From DASZHJ01 sp963735465 (GTDB lineage: Bacteria; Pseudomonadota; Alphaproteobacteria; ATCC43930; CGMCC-115725): a DNA stretch of 64,000 nucleotides. The stretch's first letter is position 1. Every line of letters begins with the position of its first letter. This document shows, in pieces, positions 34,819 through 43,097 of the stretch. The translations under genes were made by a program, and so were the position numbers. The DNA lies in assembly GCA_963735465.1 (NCBI GenBank), contig CAVTLA010000001.1, positions 1,922,001 to 1,986,000 on the forward strand, read 5' to 3'. The notes beneath the pieces were generated by a model, which did not search any database, was not told the origin of the DNA, and saw only the letters and a program-made list of their open reading frames with translations.

Positions 34819-36299
34819 GCGCGGCCTCCCGCGATGAATTCCGGCTTGTGGGTGAAGTCGGCGGCGCGCTCCAGCACCTCGCCGACCCGGAGCACCGTCG
34901 CCTCGTCGAAGGCGCGGCCGATCACCTGCAGGCCAAGCGGCAGTCCTTCGGACGACAGTCCCGCCGGCACCGAGAGACCCGGCAGCCCCGCCAGGTTCAC
35001 CGGCACGGTGAAGACGTCGTTCAGATACATCGCGATGGGATCGTCGCTGTTCTCGCCGATGGCGAAGGCCGCCGACGGCGCCGTCGGCGCCAGGATCGCG
35101 TCCACGGTCTTGAAGGCCTCGGTGAAGTCGGCGGCGATGAGGGCGCGGAGCTTCTGCGCCTTCAGGTAATAGGCGTCGTAGTAGCCCGCCGACAGCACGT
35201 AGGTGCCGATGAGGATGCGGCGCTTCACCTCGGCGCCGAAGCCGGCGGCGCGCGTCGCCTCGTACATCTCGTCGAGGGTCTCGCCGGGCACGCGCAGGCC
35301 GAAGCGCACGCCGTCGTAGCGCGCGAGGTTCGAGGACGCCTCCGCCGGCGCGATGATGTAATAGGCCGGCAGCGCGTATTTCGTCATCTTGAGGCTGATG
35401 TCCACGGGCTCGGCGCCGGCGGCCTTGATCCAGGAGATCCCCTGCTGCCAGAGCTGCTCGATCTCCGCCGCCATGCCGTCGATGCGGTATTCCCGGGGAA
35501 TGCCGATCTTGAGGCCTCTGATATCGCCGGTGAGCGCCGCCTCGAAATCCGGCACCGGAAGCGGCGCCGAGGTGGAATCCTTGAGGTCGTGGCCGGACAT
35601 GACGCCGAGCATGATGGCGGCGTCACGCACGCTCCGCGTCATCGGCCCGGCCTGATCCAGGGACGAGGCGAAGGCGACGATGCCCCAGCGCGAGCAGCGC
35701 CCGTAGGTCGGCTTGATGCCGACGATGCCGGCGAAGCTGGCGGGCTGGCGGATCGAGCCGCCGGTGTCGGTGCCGGTTGCGGCCAGCGCCGACCGCGCCG
35801 CCACCGCCGCCGCCGACCCGCCGGAGGAGCCGCCCGGCACCAGGGGTCGGTTGTCGCCGCGCCGCCGCCAGGGATTCTCCACCGCGCCATAGGCGCTCGT
35901 CGTGTTGGAGGAGCCCATGGCGAACTCGTCCATGTTCACCTTGCCCAGCATGACGGCGCCGGCGTCCCAAAGCTTGGCGGTGACGGTCAACTCATAGGGC
36001 GGCTTGAAGCCCTCGAGAATGCGCGAGCCCGCGGTGGTCTGCACGCCCTCGGTGCAGAAGAGATCCTTGATCGCGAGCGGCATGCCCTCCAGCGCGCCGC
36101 CCTCGCCCCGCGCCAGGCGCTCGTCGGAGCGCGTCGCCATCGCCAGCGCCCGCTCCGGCGTCTCCACGAGATAGGCGTTGAGAGGCCGCGCCTCCACCAC
36201 CGCCGCGATATGCGCCTCGACGAGATCGCGGGCGGAGAATTCCTTCTTGCGGAGACCCGTCCGCGCGCCGGCGATAGTGAGGTCGGTGAGCGCCGTCAT
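34815..36299 (-). CDS. gatA: Asp/Glu-tRNA amidotransferase subunit A
   Basis: Amidase-signature subunit that releases ammonia from glutamine for tRNA-dependent amidation. Catalytic Ser-cisSer-Lys elements are visible: Lys in PLAIKDLFCTEG, and the Gly/Ser-rich PGGSSGGSAAAVAA followed by ATGTDTGGSIRQPASF. The start at 36299 overlaps the gatC stop by 1 nt (TGATG); an extended frame upstream reads through gatC in the wrong frame and is rejected. 494 residues, as expected. The stop overlaps the gatB start (ATGA). Cytoplasmic, part of the GatCAB trimer. Confidence 0.96.
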   Translation of the reverse strand: MTALTDLTIAGARTGLRKKEFSARDLVEAHIAAVVEARPLNAYLVETPERALAMATRSDERLARGEGGALEGMPLAIKDLFCTEGVQTTAGSRILEGFKPPYELTVTAKLWDAGAVMLGKVNMDEFAMGSSNTTSAYGAVENPWRRRGDNRPLVPGGSSGGSAAAVAARSALAATGTDTGGSIRQPASFAGIVGIKPTYGRCSRWGIVAFASSLDQAGPMTRSVRDAAIMLGVMSGHDLKDSTSAPLPVPDFEAALTGDIRGLKIGIPREYRIDGMAAEIEQLWQQGISWIKAAGAEPVDISLKMTKYALPAYYIIAPAEASSNLARYDGVRFGLRVPGETLDEMYEATRAAGFGAEVKRRILIGTYVLSAGYYDAYYLKAQKLRALIAADFTEAFKTVDAILAPTAPSAAFAIGENSDDPIAMYLNDVFTVPVNLAGLPGLSVPAGLSSEGLPLGLQVIGRAFDEATVLRVGEVLERAADFTHKPEFIAGGRA

Positions 36300-36586
36300 C
36301 ACTCCACCACCTTCGGCACCAGGAAGAACCCGTGCGCCTGCTGCGGCGCGTTGGCGAGGATCTTGTCCCGCTGGCCGCCGTCGGTGACGACGTCCTCGCG
36401 CATCGGCAGCGTCATCTCGGCGACGCTGGTCATCGGCGCGACGTTGTCGGTCGGCACCTCGTTCAGCTGCTCGATCCAGGTCAGGATGCCCGACAGCTCG
36501 CCAGCGAGACGCTCGAGGTCGCCCTCGGGCACCTTGATCCGCGCCAGGGTGGCGATCCGCGCCACGGTGGCCTTGTCCAATGCCAT
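36299..36586 (-). CDS. gatC: Asp/Glu-tRNA amidotransferase subunit C
   Basis: Small 95-residue subunit that stabilises GatA and links it to GatB. Start MALDKATVARIATLARIKV is the conserved N-terminal helix. The mid block LAGELSGILTWIEQLNEVPTDNVAPM and the C-terminal FFLVPKVVE are diagnostic. First gene of the gatC-gatA-gatB operon, overlapping gatA by 1 nt. Divergent from ruvX with a 75-nt spacer that must hold both promoters. Confidence 0.96.
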   Translation of the reverse strand: MALDKATVARIATLARIKVPEGDLERLAGELSGILTWIEQLNEVPTDNVAPMTSVAEMTLPMREDVVTDGGQRDKILANAPQQAHGFFLVPKVVE

Positions 36587-36661
36587 GATGTAGATGTCTC
36601 CTGCGGCGGACCCGCGCCGAGAAGCCGCGCGCCGCCCTTCGGCGATCCCTTAGCATCCGAC

Positions 36662-37150
36662 ATGGCGATCTGCAACCCCAGCGACCTCAAGCAATTCCTG
36701 AAGCCGGGCGAGCGCCTCCTGGGTCTCGACGTCGGCAGCAAGACCATCGGCCTGGCGCTGTCGGACACCCGGCTCACGGTGGCGACGCCGCTGCGGACCA
36801 TCCGCCGCGGCCGCTTCAAGGCGGACGCCGCCGAGGTCTTCCGCGAGGCCGCGGACCGCGGCGCCGCCGCCCTGGTGATCGGGCTTCCCATCGCCCTCGA
36901 CGGTGGCGAGAGCCCGCGCTCCCAGTCCGTGCGGCAGTTCGCCCGCAACCTCCTCGCGATCCGGGATCTGCCGATGGCGTTCTGGGACGAGCGTCTTTCC
37001 ACCGCCGCGGTAGAGCGCACCATGATCGAGGCGGACCTCACCCGCCGCCGCCGCAGCGAAATCATCGACCGGACCGCCGCCGCCTATATCCTGCAGGGGC
37101 TCCTGGACCGGCTGGCCTACGAGACGGCGGCGCCGGAAACGCGGAATTAA
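36662..37150 (+). CDS. ruvX: Holliday junction resolvase-like YqgF/RuvX
   Basis: RNase-H-fold nuclease of the YqgF family; in E. coli it is linked to pre-16S rRNA 5'-end processing. Visible are the N-terminal acidic motif LLGLDVGSKTIGLALSD, VIGLPIALDG and the third active-site motif FWDERLST, then AAAYILQGLLD. The ATG at 36662 yields a 162-residue protein of normal length; the frame stays open upstream without a plausible start. Divergent from gatC, a common alphaproteobacterial arrangement. Confidence 0.93.
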   Translation: MAICNPSDLKQFLKPGERLLGLDVGSKTIGLALSDTRLTVATPLRTIRRGRFKADAAEVFREAADRGAAALVIGLPIALDGGESPRSQSVRQFARNLLAIRDLPMAFWDERLSTAAVERTMIEADLTRRRRSEIIDRTAAAYILQGLLDRLAYETAAPETRN

Positions 37151-37291
37151 CGTTTTCAGGCCTCTATCTCTGTCCCTCTTGATTCTTGCCGTCTCCCTCG
37201 AGAATTGGCAGCATGCGGCGCCAAGGGGGGTGGTCGGACCGGTCGACGAGCCGGAGCGAGCGCTGGCGAAAATCGTCATGACGGTGCTGAC

Positions 37292-37858
37292 ATGGCTAGA
37301 CGCATTGGACGCCGCTCCTTCTTTCAGTTGCTGGGCACTCTCCTTGCCGCGGGCGGCAGCACGATGCTGTCGCGCGGCAGCCGCGCCGCGGGCGGTCCGC
37401 CGGCCTACAAGCTCGGCAGCGGCGACAAACTCCGCCTCACCGTCTATGGCGAGCCCAACCTGTCCGGCAGCTTCGACGTCAACGACCAGGGCGCGGTCAC
37501 CCTGCCCCTGATCGGCGCAGTGACGGTGACCGGCAGCACGATCAGCGAGGCCGAGGACGATATCACGAAGCGGTACGGCAAGGATTACCTGGTCAATCCC
37601 CGGGTCAATATCGAGGTCCTGAACTATCGCCCGTTCTTCATCCTGGGCGAGGTCAACCACCCCGCCAGCTATCCCTATATCGTCGGCATGACCGTCATAA
37701 ATGCCATCGCGCTGGCTGGCGGCTACACCACGCGCGCCAACAAAGATCGTATCGTGATCAAGCGCGCCAACGCCCCCGGCACTGGCGAGCAGCCGGCGGC
37801 CGAGGACGACCCGGTGCTGCCGGGTGACGTCATCCGGGTCCCCGAGCGCTTCTTCTAG
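37292..37858 (+). CDS. Polysaccharide biosynthesis/export (Poly_export-SLBB) protein, Tat-type signal
   Basis: A 188-residue periplasmic export protein. From ATG 37292 the N-terminus reads MARRIGRRSFFQLLGTLLAA, a twin-arginine motif (RRSFF) followed by a moderately hydrophobic core. No lipobox Cys is present, unlike Wza. The Poly_export domain begins at AYKLGSGDKLRLTVYGEPNL and contains VTLPLIGAVTVTG. A single SLBB-like beta-grasp follows (FFILGEVNHPASYPYIVGMTVINAIALAGG), ending in PGDVIRVPERFF. It resembles short ExoF/GumB-like proteins. It stands alone between ruvX and a CoA-transferase gene, without polymerase or Wzc genes. Confidence 0.82.
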   Translation: MARRIGRRSFFQLLGTLLAAGGSTMLSRGSRAAGGPPAYKLGSGDKLRLTVYGEPNLSGSFDVNDQGAVTLPLIGAVTVTGSTISEAEDDITKRYGKDYLVNPRVNIEVLNYRPFFILGEVNHPASYPYIVGMTVINAIALAGGYTTRANKDRIVIKRANAPGTGEQPAAEDDPVLPGDVIRVPERFF

Positions 37859-37972
37859 ACGGCGCCGCCCGTCAGGCCCTTTCCGAGCCTGCACTCCCCT
37901 TGCCCTGAGGCGCGTCCCTGTGGCACCCAGCATGCGCGCGTGACGCATGCCGGGAGGGGGCGCGAATTTCCG

Positions 37973-39190
37973 ATGGCCGGACCGCTGGACGGACTACGCA
38001 TTCTCGACATGAGCCGAGTGCTGGCGGGACCGAGCTGCGCTCAGCTCCTGGGCGATCTCGGCGCCGATGTCATCAAGCTGGAGCGTCCCGGCGAGGGCGA
38101 CGATACCCGCAAATGGGGCCCGCCTTATCTCCGGGATGAGGCCGGCCAGGATACCTCCGAGAGCGCCTATTACCTCTGCGCCAACCGCTCCAAGCGGTCC
38201 CTCACCCTGGACTTCACCAAGCCCGAGGGGCAGTCGATCGCGCGCCGGCTGATCGCCGACAGCGACGTGCTGATCGAGAACTACAAGCTGGGTACCCTCG
38301 CGCGCTACGGGCTCGGCTACGAGGATCTTCACACGGACTTCCCGCGCCTCGTCTACTGCTCCATCACCGGCTTCGGCCAGACCGGACCTTACGCGCCGCG
38401 GGCCGGCTACGACTATCTGATCCAGGCCATGGGCGGCATCATGAGCCTGACCGGCGAACCCGGCGGCGAGCCCATGAAGGTGGCGGTGGCAATCGCCGAT
38501 CTCATGACCGGAGTCTACAGCTCGACCGCGATCCTGGCGGCGCTGCGACATCGGGACGCCACCGGTACCGGCCAGCACATCGACATGTCCCTGCTGGACG
38601 TCCAGGTTGCCTGGCTCGCCAACCTCGGCCAGAGCTATCTCACCTCGGGGGAACTGCCCCAGCGGCTCGGCAACGCCCATGCGGCGGTGGTGCCCTATCA
38701 GGTATTCCCCACCGCCGACGGGCATATCGTGCTGGCGATTGGCAACGACGGGCAGTTCCGCAAGTTCTGCGTCTTCGCCGGCGCGCCGCAGCTTGCCGAG
38801 GACGCGCGTTTCGCCGGGAATTCCGAGCGCATCCACAATCGCGCCGAGCTGGTGCCGAAGGTGGCGGCGCTCATCGCGGCGCGGCCCTCGGCCCATTGGA
38901 TCGGCGGCCTCGAAAGCCGGGGCGTGCCCTGCGGCCCGATCAACCGCCTCGACCAGGTCTTCGGCGATCCCCATGTGGTTGCCCGCGCCATGACGGTGGA
39001 GCTGCCGCACCCGGCCATCGGCGGGCGGCCGGCTCGCCTCATTGCCAATCCCATCAAGCTCTCGGAGACGCCGGTCGAATACCACCGCGCGCCGCCGATG
39101 CTGGGCGAGCATAGCGCCGAGATCCTGGGCGAGCGGCTCGGCTTCTCGGCCGCCGAGATCGCCGGGCTGCGGGAGCGCGCCGTCATCTGA
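37973..39190 (+). CDS. Family III CoA-transferase (CaiB/BaiF)
   Basis: Formyl-CoA/carnitine-CoA-transferase-type enzyme moving CoA between organic acids. Start MAGPLDGLRILDMSRVLAGP at 37973 has GGGAGGGGG about 11 nt upstream; an in-frame start 11 codons earlier is possible. Motifs include LGDLGADVIKLERPG, GQSIARRLIADSDVLIENYK and LVYCSITGFGQTGPYAPRAGYDYLIQ, followed by an Asp in the expected catalytic region (VAIADLMTGVYS). Length of 405 residues is normal. Acid substrate unknown. It lies 73 nt upstream of pyrB on the same strand. Confidence 0.92.
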   Translation: MAGPLDGLRILDMSRVLAGPSCAQLLGDLGADVIKLERPGEGDDTRKWGPPYLRDEAGQDTSESAYYLCANRSKRSLTLDFTKPEGQSIARRLIADSDVLIENYKLGTLARYGLGYEDLHTDFPRLVYCSITGFGQTGPYAPRAGYDYLIQAMGGIMSLTGEPGGEPMKVAVAIADLMTGVYSSTAILAALRHRDATGTGQHIDMSLLDVQVAWLANLGQSYLTSGELPQRLGNAHAAVVPYQVFPTADGHIVLAIGNDGQFRKFCVFAGAPQLAEDARFAGNSERIHNRAELVPKVAALIAARPSAHWIGGLESRGVPCGPINRLDQVFGDPHVVARAMTVELPHPAIGGRPARLIANPIKLSETPVEYHRAPPMLGEHSAEILGERLGFSAAEIAGLRERAVI

Positions 39191-39263
39191 AAACCAGACG
39201 GCACTACCCGAGTCTCCGCTTTCCTTGCAGAGCCCGATCCGCATCCCTATAGTCCCGGCTTTA

Positions 39264-40226
39264 ATGACCAGTTTCATGGCTTCTCCCGCGTATCCCCACC
39301 GGCACATCCTGGGGATCGAGGGGCTTTCACCCGACGACATCACGCTGCTGCTCGACAAATCCGAGACTTACGTCGAGCAGAATCGGCAGGCGGACAAGAA
39401 GCGCTCGCTGCTGCGCGGGCGCACCATCATCAACCTCTTCTTCGAGAACTCGACACGCACGCGCACCTCCTTCGAGGTCGCGGGCAAGCGGCTGGGCGGC
39501 GACGTCATCAACATGTCCGTGGCCGGGAGTTCGATCAAGAAGGGCGAGACCCTGATCGACACTGCCATGACCCTCAACGCCATGCACCCCGACGTGCTGG
39601 TTGTGCGGCACTCGGAATCGGGCGCGGTGCATCTCCTGGCCCAGAAGGTCAACTGCGCCGTCATTAACGCCGGCGACGGCAGCCACGAGCATCCGACCCA
39701 GGCGCTCCTCGACGCCCTCACCATCCGCCGGCGCAAGGGCCGGCTTCAGGGTCTGGTGGTGGCGATCTGCGGCGACATCCTGCACAGCCGTGTCGCGCGC
39801 TCGAACATCCTTCTCCTCAACACCATGGGCGCGCGGGTGCGCGTCGTGGCGCCGCGCACTCTGCTGCCGGCCGCCATCGATCGCCTCGGCGTCGAGGTGT
39901 TCCATGACATGGCTGCCGGTCTCAAGGGCGTCGACGTCGTGATGATGCTGCGCCTGCAGACCGAGCGCATGCACGGCAGCTTCGTGCCCTCGACCCGGGA
40001 GTACTTCCACTTCTTCGGCCTCGACGCCCGCAAGCTGGCGGCGGCGAAGCCGGACGCCGTGATCATGCACCCCGGTCCGATGAACCGCGGCGTCGAGATC
40101 GACAGCGAGGTTGCCGACGACATCGACCGCAGCGTCATCCGCCAGCAGGTGGAGATGGGCGTTGCCGTGCGCATGGCCTGCCTCGAGGCGCTCACCCGCG
40201 AGATCGACAACGGGCCACCGGCATGA
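39264..40226 (+). CDS. pyrB: Aspartate carbamoyltransferase catalytic subunit
   Basis: Second step of pyrimidine synthesis: carbamoyl phosphate plus aspartate to carbamoyl-aspartate. Motifs seen are the carbamoyl-phosphate loop FFENSTRTRTSFE, GSSIKKGETLIDT, NAGDGSHEHPTQALLD and MHPGPMNRGVEID. Two nearby starts are possible, ATG 39264 and ATG 39276; the first is given (320 residues). The stop overlaps the pyrC' start (ATGA), so the two are translationally coupled. No regulatory PyrI subunit is present, consistent with a class A ATCase that assembles with a dihydroorotase-like partner. Confidence 0.95.
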   Translation: MTSFMASPAYPHRHILGIEGLSPDDITLLLDKSETYVEQNRQADKKRSLLRGRTIINLFFENSTRTRTSFEVAGKRLGGDVINMSVAGSSIKKGETLIDTAMTLNAMHPDVLVVRHSESGAVHLLAQKVNCAVINAGDGSHEHPTQALLDALTIRRRKGRLQGLVVAICGDILHSRVARSNILLLNTMGARVRVVAPRTLLPAAIDRLGVEVFHDMAAGLKGVDVVMMLRLQTERMHGSFVPSTREYFHFFGLDARKLAAAKPDAVIMHPGPMNRGVEIDSEVADDIDRSVIRQQVEMGVAVRMACLEALTREIDNGPPA

Positions 40227-41512
40227 GCGGCCGCACCCTCTTCCGCAACGCCCGCCTCCTCGATCCCCAGAGCGGGCTCGACCGGACCGGCGACCTTCTC
40301 GTTGCCGACGGAAAGATCGCCGCGATCGACCCGCGCGCCGGCGCCGCGACCGCGGGCGCCGCGGAAATCGATTGCGAGGGCCACTGCCTGGCACCGGGTC
40401 TCGTCGACATGCGGGTCGAGCTGCGCGAGCCTGGCCAGGAGCATGTGGAGACCCTGGAGAGCGGCAGTGCCGCCGCGGTGGCGGGCGGCGTGACCACCAT
40501 GGTGGCGCTCCCCAACACCGAGCCTGTCATCGACGACGTGGCACTGGTGGAGTTCGTGGCGCGGCGCGCCCGCGAGATCGGCCGCACCCATATCCGGACC
40601 TACGCCGCGGCGACGCGCGGAATGAAAGGCCGGGAGATCACCGAGATCGGCCTGCTGCAGCTTGCCGGCGCGGTGGCCTTCACCGATGCCCACGTCGCCA
40701 TTGCCGATGCCGTGGTGATGCGCCGCGCGCTCTCCTATGCCCGGACCTTCGACGCGCTGCTGATCCAGCATCCGGAGGAGCCCGCGCTGGCTGCCGGGGG
40801 CGCCATCACCGAGGGCGAGACCGCGACCCGCCTCGGCCTGCCCGCCATCACGCCCGCCGCCGAGGTGATCATGGTCGAGCGCGACCTGCGCCTGGTCGAG
40901 ATCACCGGCGGCCGCTATCACGTGGCGCATATCACCACCGCGGCGGCGATCGAGGCGATCCGCCGCGCGAAGGCGCAGGGCCTGCCGGTCACCTGCGACA
41001 CCGCGCCCGCCTATTTCGCCCTCAACGAGACGGCGGTCGGCGAATACCGCACCTTCGCCAAGCTCTCGCCGCCGCTACGCCGCGAGGAGGATCGCCGCGC
41101 CGTGGTGGACGGCCTCAAGGACGGTACCATCGACGCCATCGCCAGCGACCACTCGCCCCATCCCCAGGACGCCAAGCGCCTGCCCTTCACCTCGGCGGAG
41201 GCCGGCATCATCGGCCTGGAGACGTTGCTGCCCCTGACGCTGGAGCTGGTGCACAACCGGCACCTGACATTGCTGCAGGCATTGAAAGCGCTCTGCCAGC
41301 GCCCGGCGGAAATCCTTCGTCTGCCCGCCGGACGGCTCGCCGACGGCGCGCCCGCCGACCTCGTGCTGTTCGATCTCGACCGCCCTGGCAAGATCGCGGT
41401 GGACTCCTTCCGCTCCAAGTCGAAGAACTCCCCTTTCGACGGCCGCCCGATACAGGGCCGCGTCCTCCGTACCATGGTCGAGGGGCGGCTCGTGTTCGGT
41501 GCGGACGCCTAA
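40223..41512 (+). CDS. pyrC: Dihydroorotase homologue, probably non-catalytic (PyrC')
   Basis: Amidohydrolase-fold dihydroorotase homologue of 429 residues, coupled to pyrB. The backbone fits class I dihydroorotases: VTTMVALPNTEPVIDD, VAHITTAAAIEAIR, IASDHSPHP and a C-terminal FDGRPIQGRVLRTMVEGR. However the essential HxH metal motif is replaced: VDMRVELREPG has Arg64 and Glu66 where histidines belong. Several other ligands (HPEEP, HVAH, SDHSPH) remain. Family knowledge: pseudo-dihydroorotases beside pyrB in Pseudomonas and Rhizobia serve as structural partners of ATCase, with catalysis from another pyrC. I infer the same here. Confidence 0.88.
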   Translation: MSGRTLFRNARLLDPQSGLDRTGDLLVADGKIAAIDPRAGAATAGAAEIDCEGHCLAPGLVDMRVELREPGQEHVETLESGSAAAVAGGVTTMVALPNTEPVIDDVALVEFVARRAREIGRTHIRTYAAATRGMKGREITEIGLLQLAGAVAFTDAHVAIADAVVMRRALSYARTFDALLIQHPEEPALAAGGAITEGETATRLGLPAITPAAEVIMVERDLRLVEITGGRYHVAHITTAAAIEAIRRAKAQGLPVTCDTAPAYFALNETAVGEYRTFAKLSPPLRREEDRRAVVDGLKDGTIDAIASDHSPHPQDAKRLPFTSAEAGIIGLETLLPLTLELVHNRHLTLLQALKALCQRPAEILRLPAGRLADGAPADLVLFDLDRPGKIAVDSFRSKSKNSPFDGRPIQGRVLRTMVEGRLVFGADA

Positions 41513-41519
41513 CGCCGCC

Positions 41520-42440
41520 ATGAGGCGGGCCGCGCTCATCGGCGCCGCCTCGGGTTGGGGCGCCGGGATTCAGCTGATGCAGGACGGGCCGCAAGCGCTT
41601 CGGGACTTCGGCCTCGCCGAGCGTCTGACCGCTGCCGGAATTCCCGCCCATTGGGCCGCGATGGTGGCCGCGGGCAAGGACCGCCGCACCGCGCCGGATC
41701 CGACGCCGCAGCAGAAATTCGAGCTGGTGGCGCGTCATAACGCCGGGCTCGCCGGTGCGGTGGCGTCGGCGATGGCGCAGGGCGATCTGCCGGTGGTTCT
41801 CGGCGGCGATCATGCGATCGCCATCGGCACCTGGGGCGGCGTCAGCCGAGGCATGGCCGGCGCGCCCTTCGGACTGATCTGGCTCGACGCCCATCTCGAC
41901 GCCCATACCGTGGAGACCACGCCCTCGATGAACGCCCACGGCATGAGCGCCGCGGTTCTGCTGGGCCACGGACTGCCGGAATTTCTGGCGGTGGGCGGCG
42001 GCGTGCTCCGGCCGGAGAATCTCTGTTATGTCGGCATCCGCTCCTACGAGCTGGCCGAGTGGGCCCTGCTGCGCCGGCTCGGCGTGCGGATCTTCCACAT
42101 CGACGAGGTCGGGGAGCGCGGCCTCGCCGCCGTCATGGCGGAGGCGCTCGCCATCGCGACGCGGGACACTGCCGGCTTCGGCCTCACCATCGATCTCGAC
42201 GGCTTCGATCCCGAGGACGTGCCGGGCGTCGGTCTCCCGGTGCCTGACGGCATCCGCGGCGCCGATGCCTGCGCCGTGCTGCGCCACCTCGGCCGCGATC
42301 CGCGCCTGCGGGCGATCGAGATCGCGGAATACAGCCCCGAGCTCGACCGCGGCGCCAGGACCGCGCGGCTGGCGCAGGATCTGCTGACCTCCCTGCTGAC
42401 GCCCGCCGTCGCCAGCCGTCGCGCCAGCAGCGCCGCCTGA
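41520..42440 (+). CDS. rocF: Arginase
   Basis: Ureohydrolase that splits L-arginine to ornithine and urea with a dimanganese centre. Metal motifs are intact: GGDHAIAIGT, WLDAHLDAHT and TIDLDGFDPEDVPGVGLPVPDG; the DAHLDAH and DLDGFDP spacing favours arginase over agmatinase. ATG 41520 (MRRAALIGAASGWGAG) is chosen; a GTG at 41499 overlapping pyrC' is possible. 306 residues. It sits inside the otherwise conserved pyrB-pyrC'-plsY-dprA-topA-rnr order, and an ornithine decarboxylase gene lies 10 kb downstream. Confidence 0.92.
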   Translation: MRRAALIGAASGWGAGIQLMQDGPQALRDFGLAERLTAAGIPAHWAAMVAAGKDRRTAPDPTPQQKFELVARHNAGLAGAVASAMAQGDLPVVLGGDHAIAIGTWGGVSRGMAGAPFGLIWLDAHLDAHTVETTPSMNAHGMSAAVLLGHGLPEFLAVGGGVLRPENLCYVGIRSYELAEWALLRRLGVRIFHIDEVGERGLAAVMAEALAIATRDTAGFGLTIDLDGFDPEDVPGVGLPVPDGIRGADACAVLRHLGRDPRLRAIEIAEYSPELDRGARTARLAQDLLTSLLTPAVASRRASSAA

Positions 42441-42443
42441 GCC

Positions 42444-43045
42444 ATGCCCCTCTGGTCGCTTCCGCCGCCGCCGCCGCGCTCGCCTATCTCCTGGGCTCGA
42501 TCCCCTTCGGCCTGCTGCTGACGCGGCTCGCCGGGCTCGGCGATATCAGACATATCGGCTCCGGCAATATCGGCGCCACCAATGTGCTGCGCACCGGCCG
42601 CAAGGGCCTGGCCGCCCTCACCCTGTTGTTGGATTTCGGCAAGGGTCTCGCCGCGGTGCTGATCGGTGCGTACTTCAGCCCGGCGCTCGCGCTCGTCGCC
42701 GCGGTCGGCGTCGTCCTCGGCCACATGTTTCCGGTCTGGCTGCGCTTCAAGGGCGGCAAGGGCGTGGCGACCGCCGGCGGCGTCGTGATGGCGCTCTCCT
42801 GGCCCGTGGGCGTCGCCGCGTTCGCGACTTGGCTCGTGGTGGCGGCGATCTTCCGCTACTCGTCGCTGGCGTCGCTCGCGGCCTGCGTGCTGGCGCCGGG
42901 CTTCGCCCTGATCTTCGCCAGCAGCGAGCGCGCCGCCGTCATCGGGCTGGTGGCGCTCCTGGTCATCCTCCGCCACCGCGAGAACGTCCGCCGCCTGCTG
43001 AGCGGCGAGGAGAGCAAGATAAAGTTGAGCGGCGGCGCGGGCTGA
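42444..43045 (+). CDS. plsY: Acyl-phosphate:glycerol-3-phosphate acyltransferase, start frame broken
   Basis: Integral membrane acyltransferase that begins phospholipid synthesis. Signature loops are present: LGSIPFGLLLTRL, IRHIGSGNIGATNVLRTGRKG, LLLDFGKGLAA, HMFPVWLRFKGGKGVATAGG. The body is open from about 42450 to 43045, but the frame has no usable start. An ATG at 42444 (TGAGCCATG after the arginase stop) is one base out; adding one C to the C4 run at 42447-42450 joins them as MPPLVASAAAA... LAYLLGS. A one-base deletion in this homopolymer is the simplest explanation, probably a sequence error. About 200 residues with several TM helices. Confidence 0.9.
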
Positions 43046-43097
43046 TCCCTGGCCTCTTGTTGACGCCGCCGCCGGCGTCCAGGCAACCTTGCCACCC

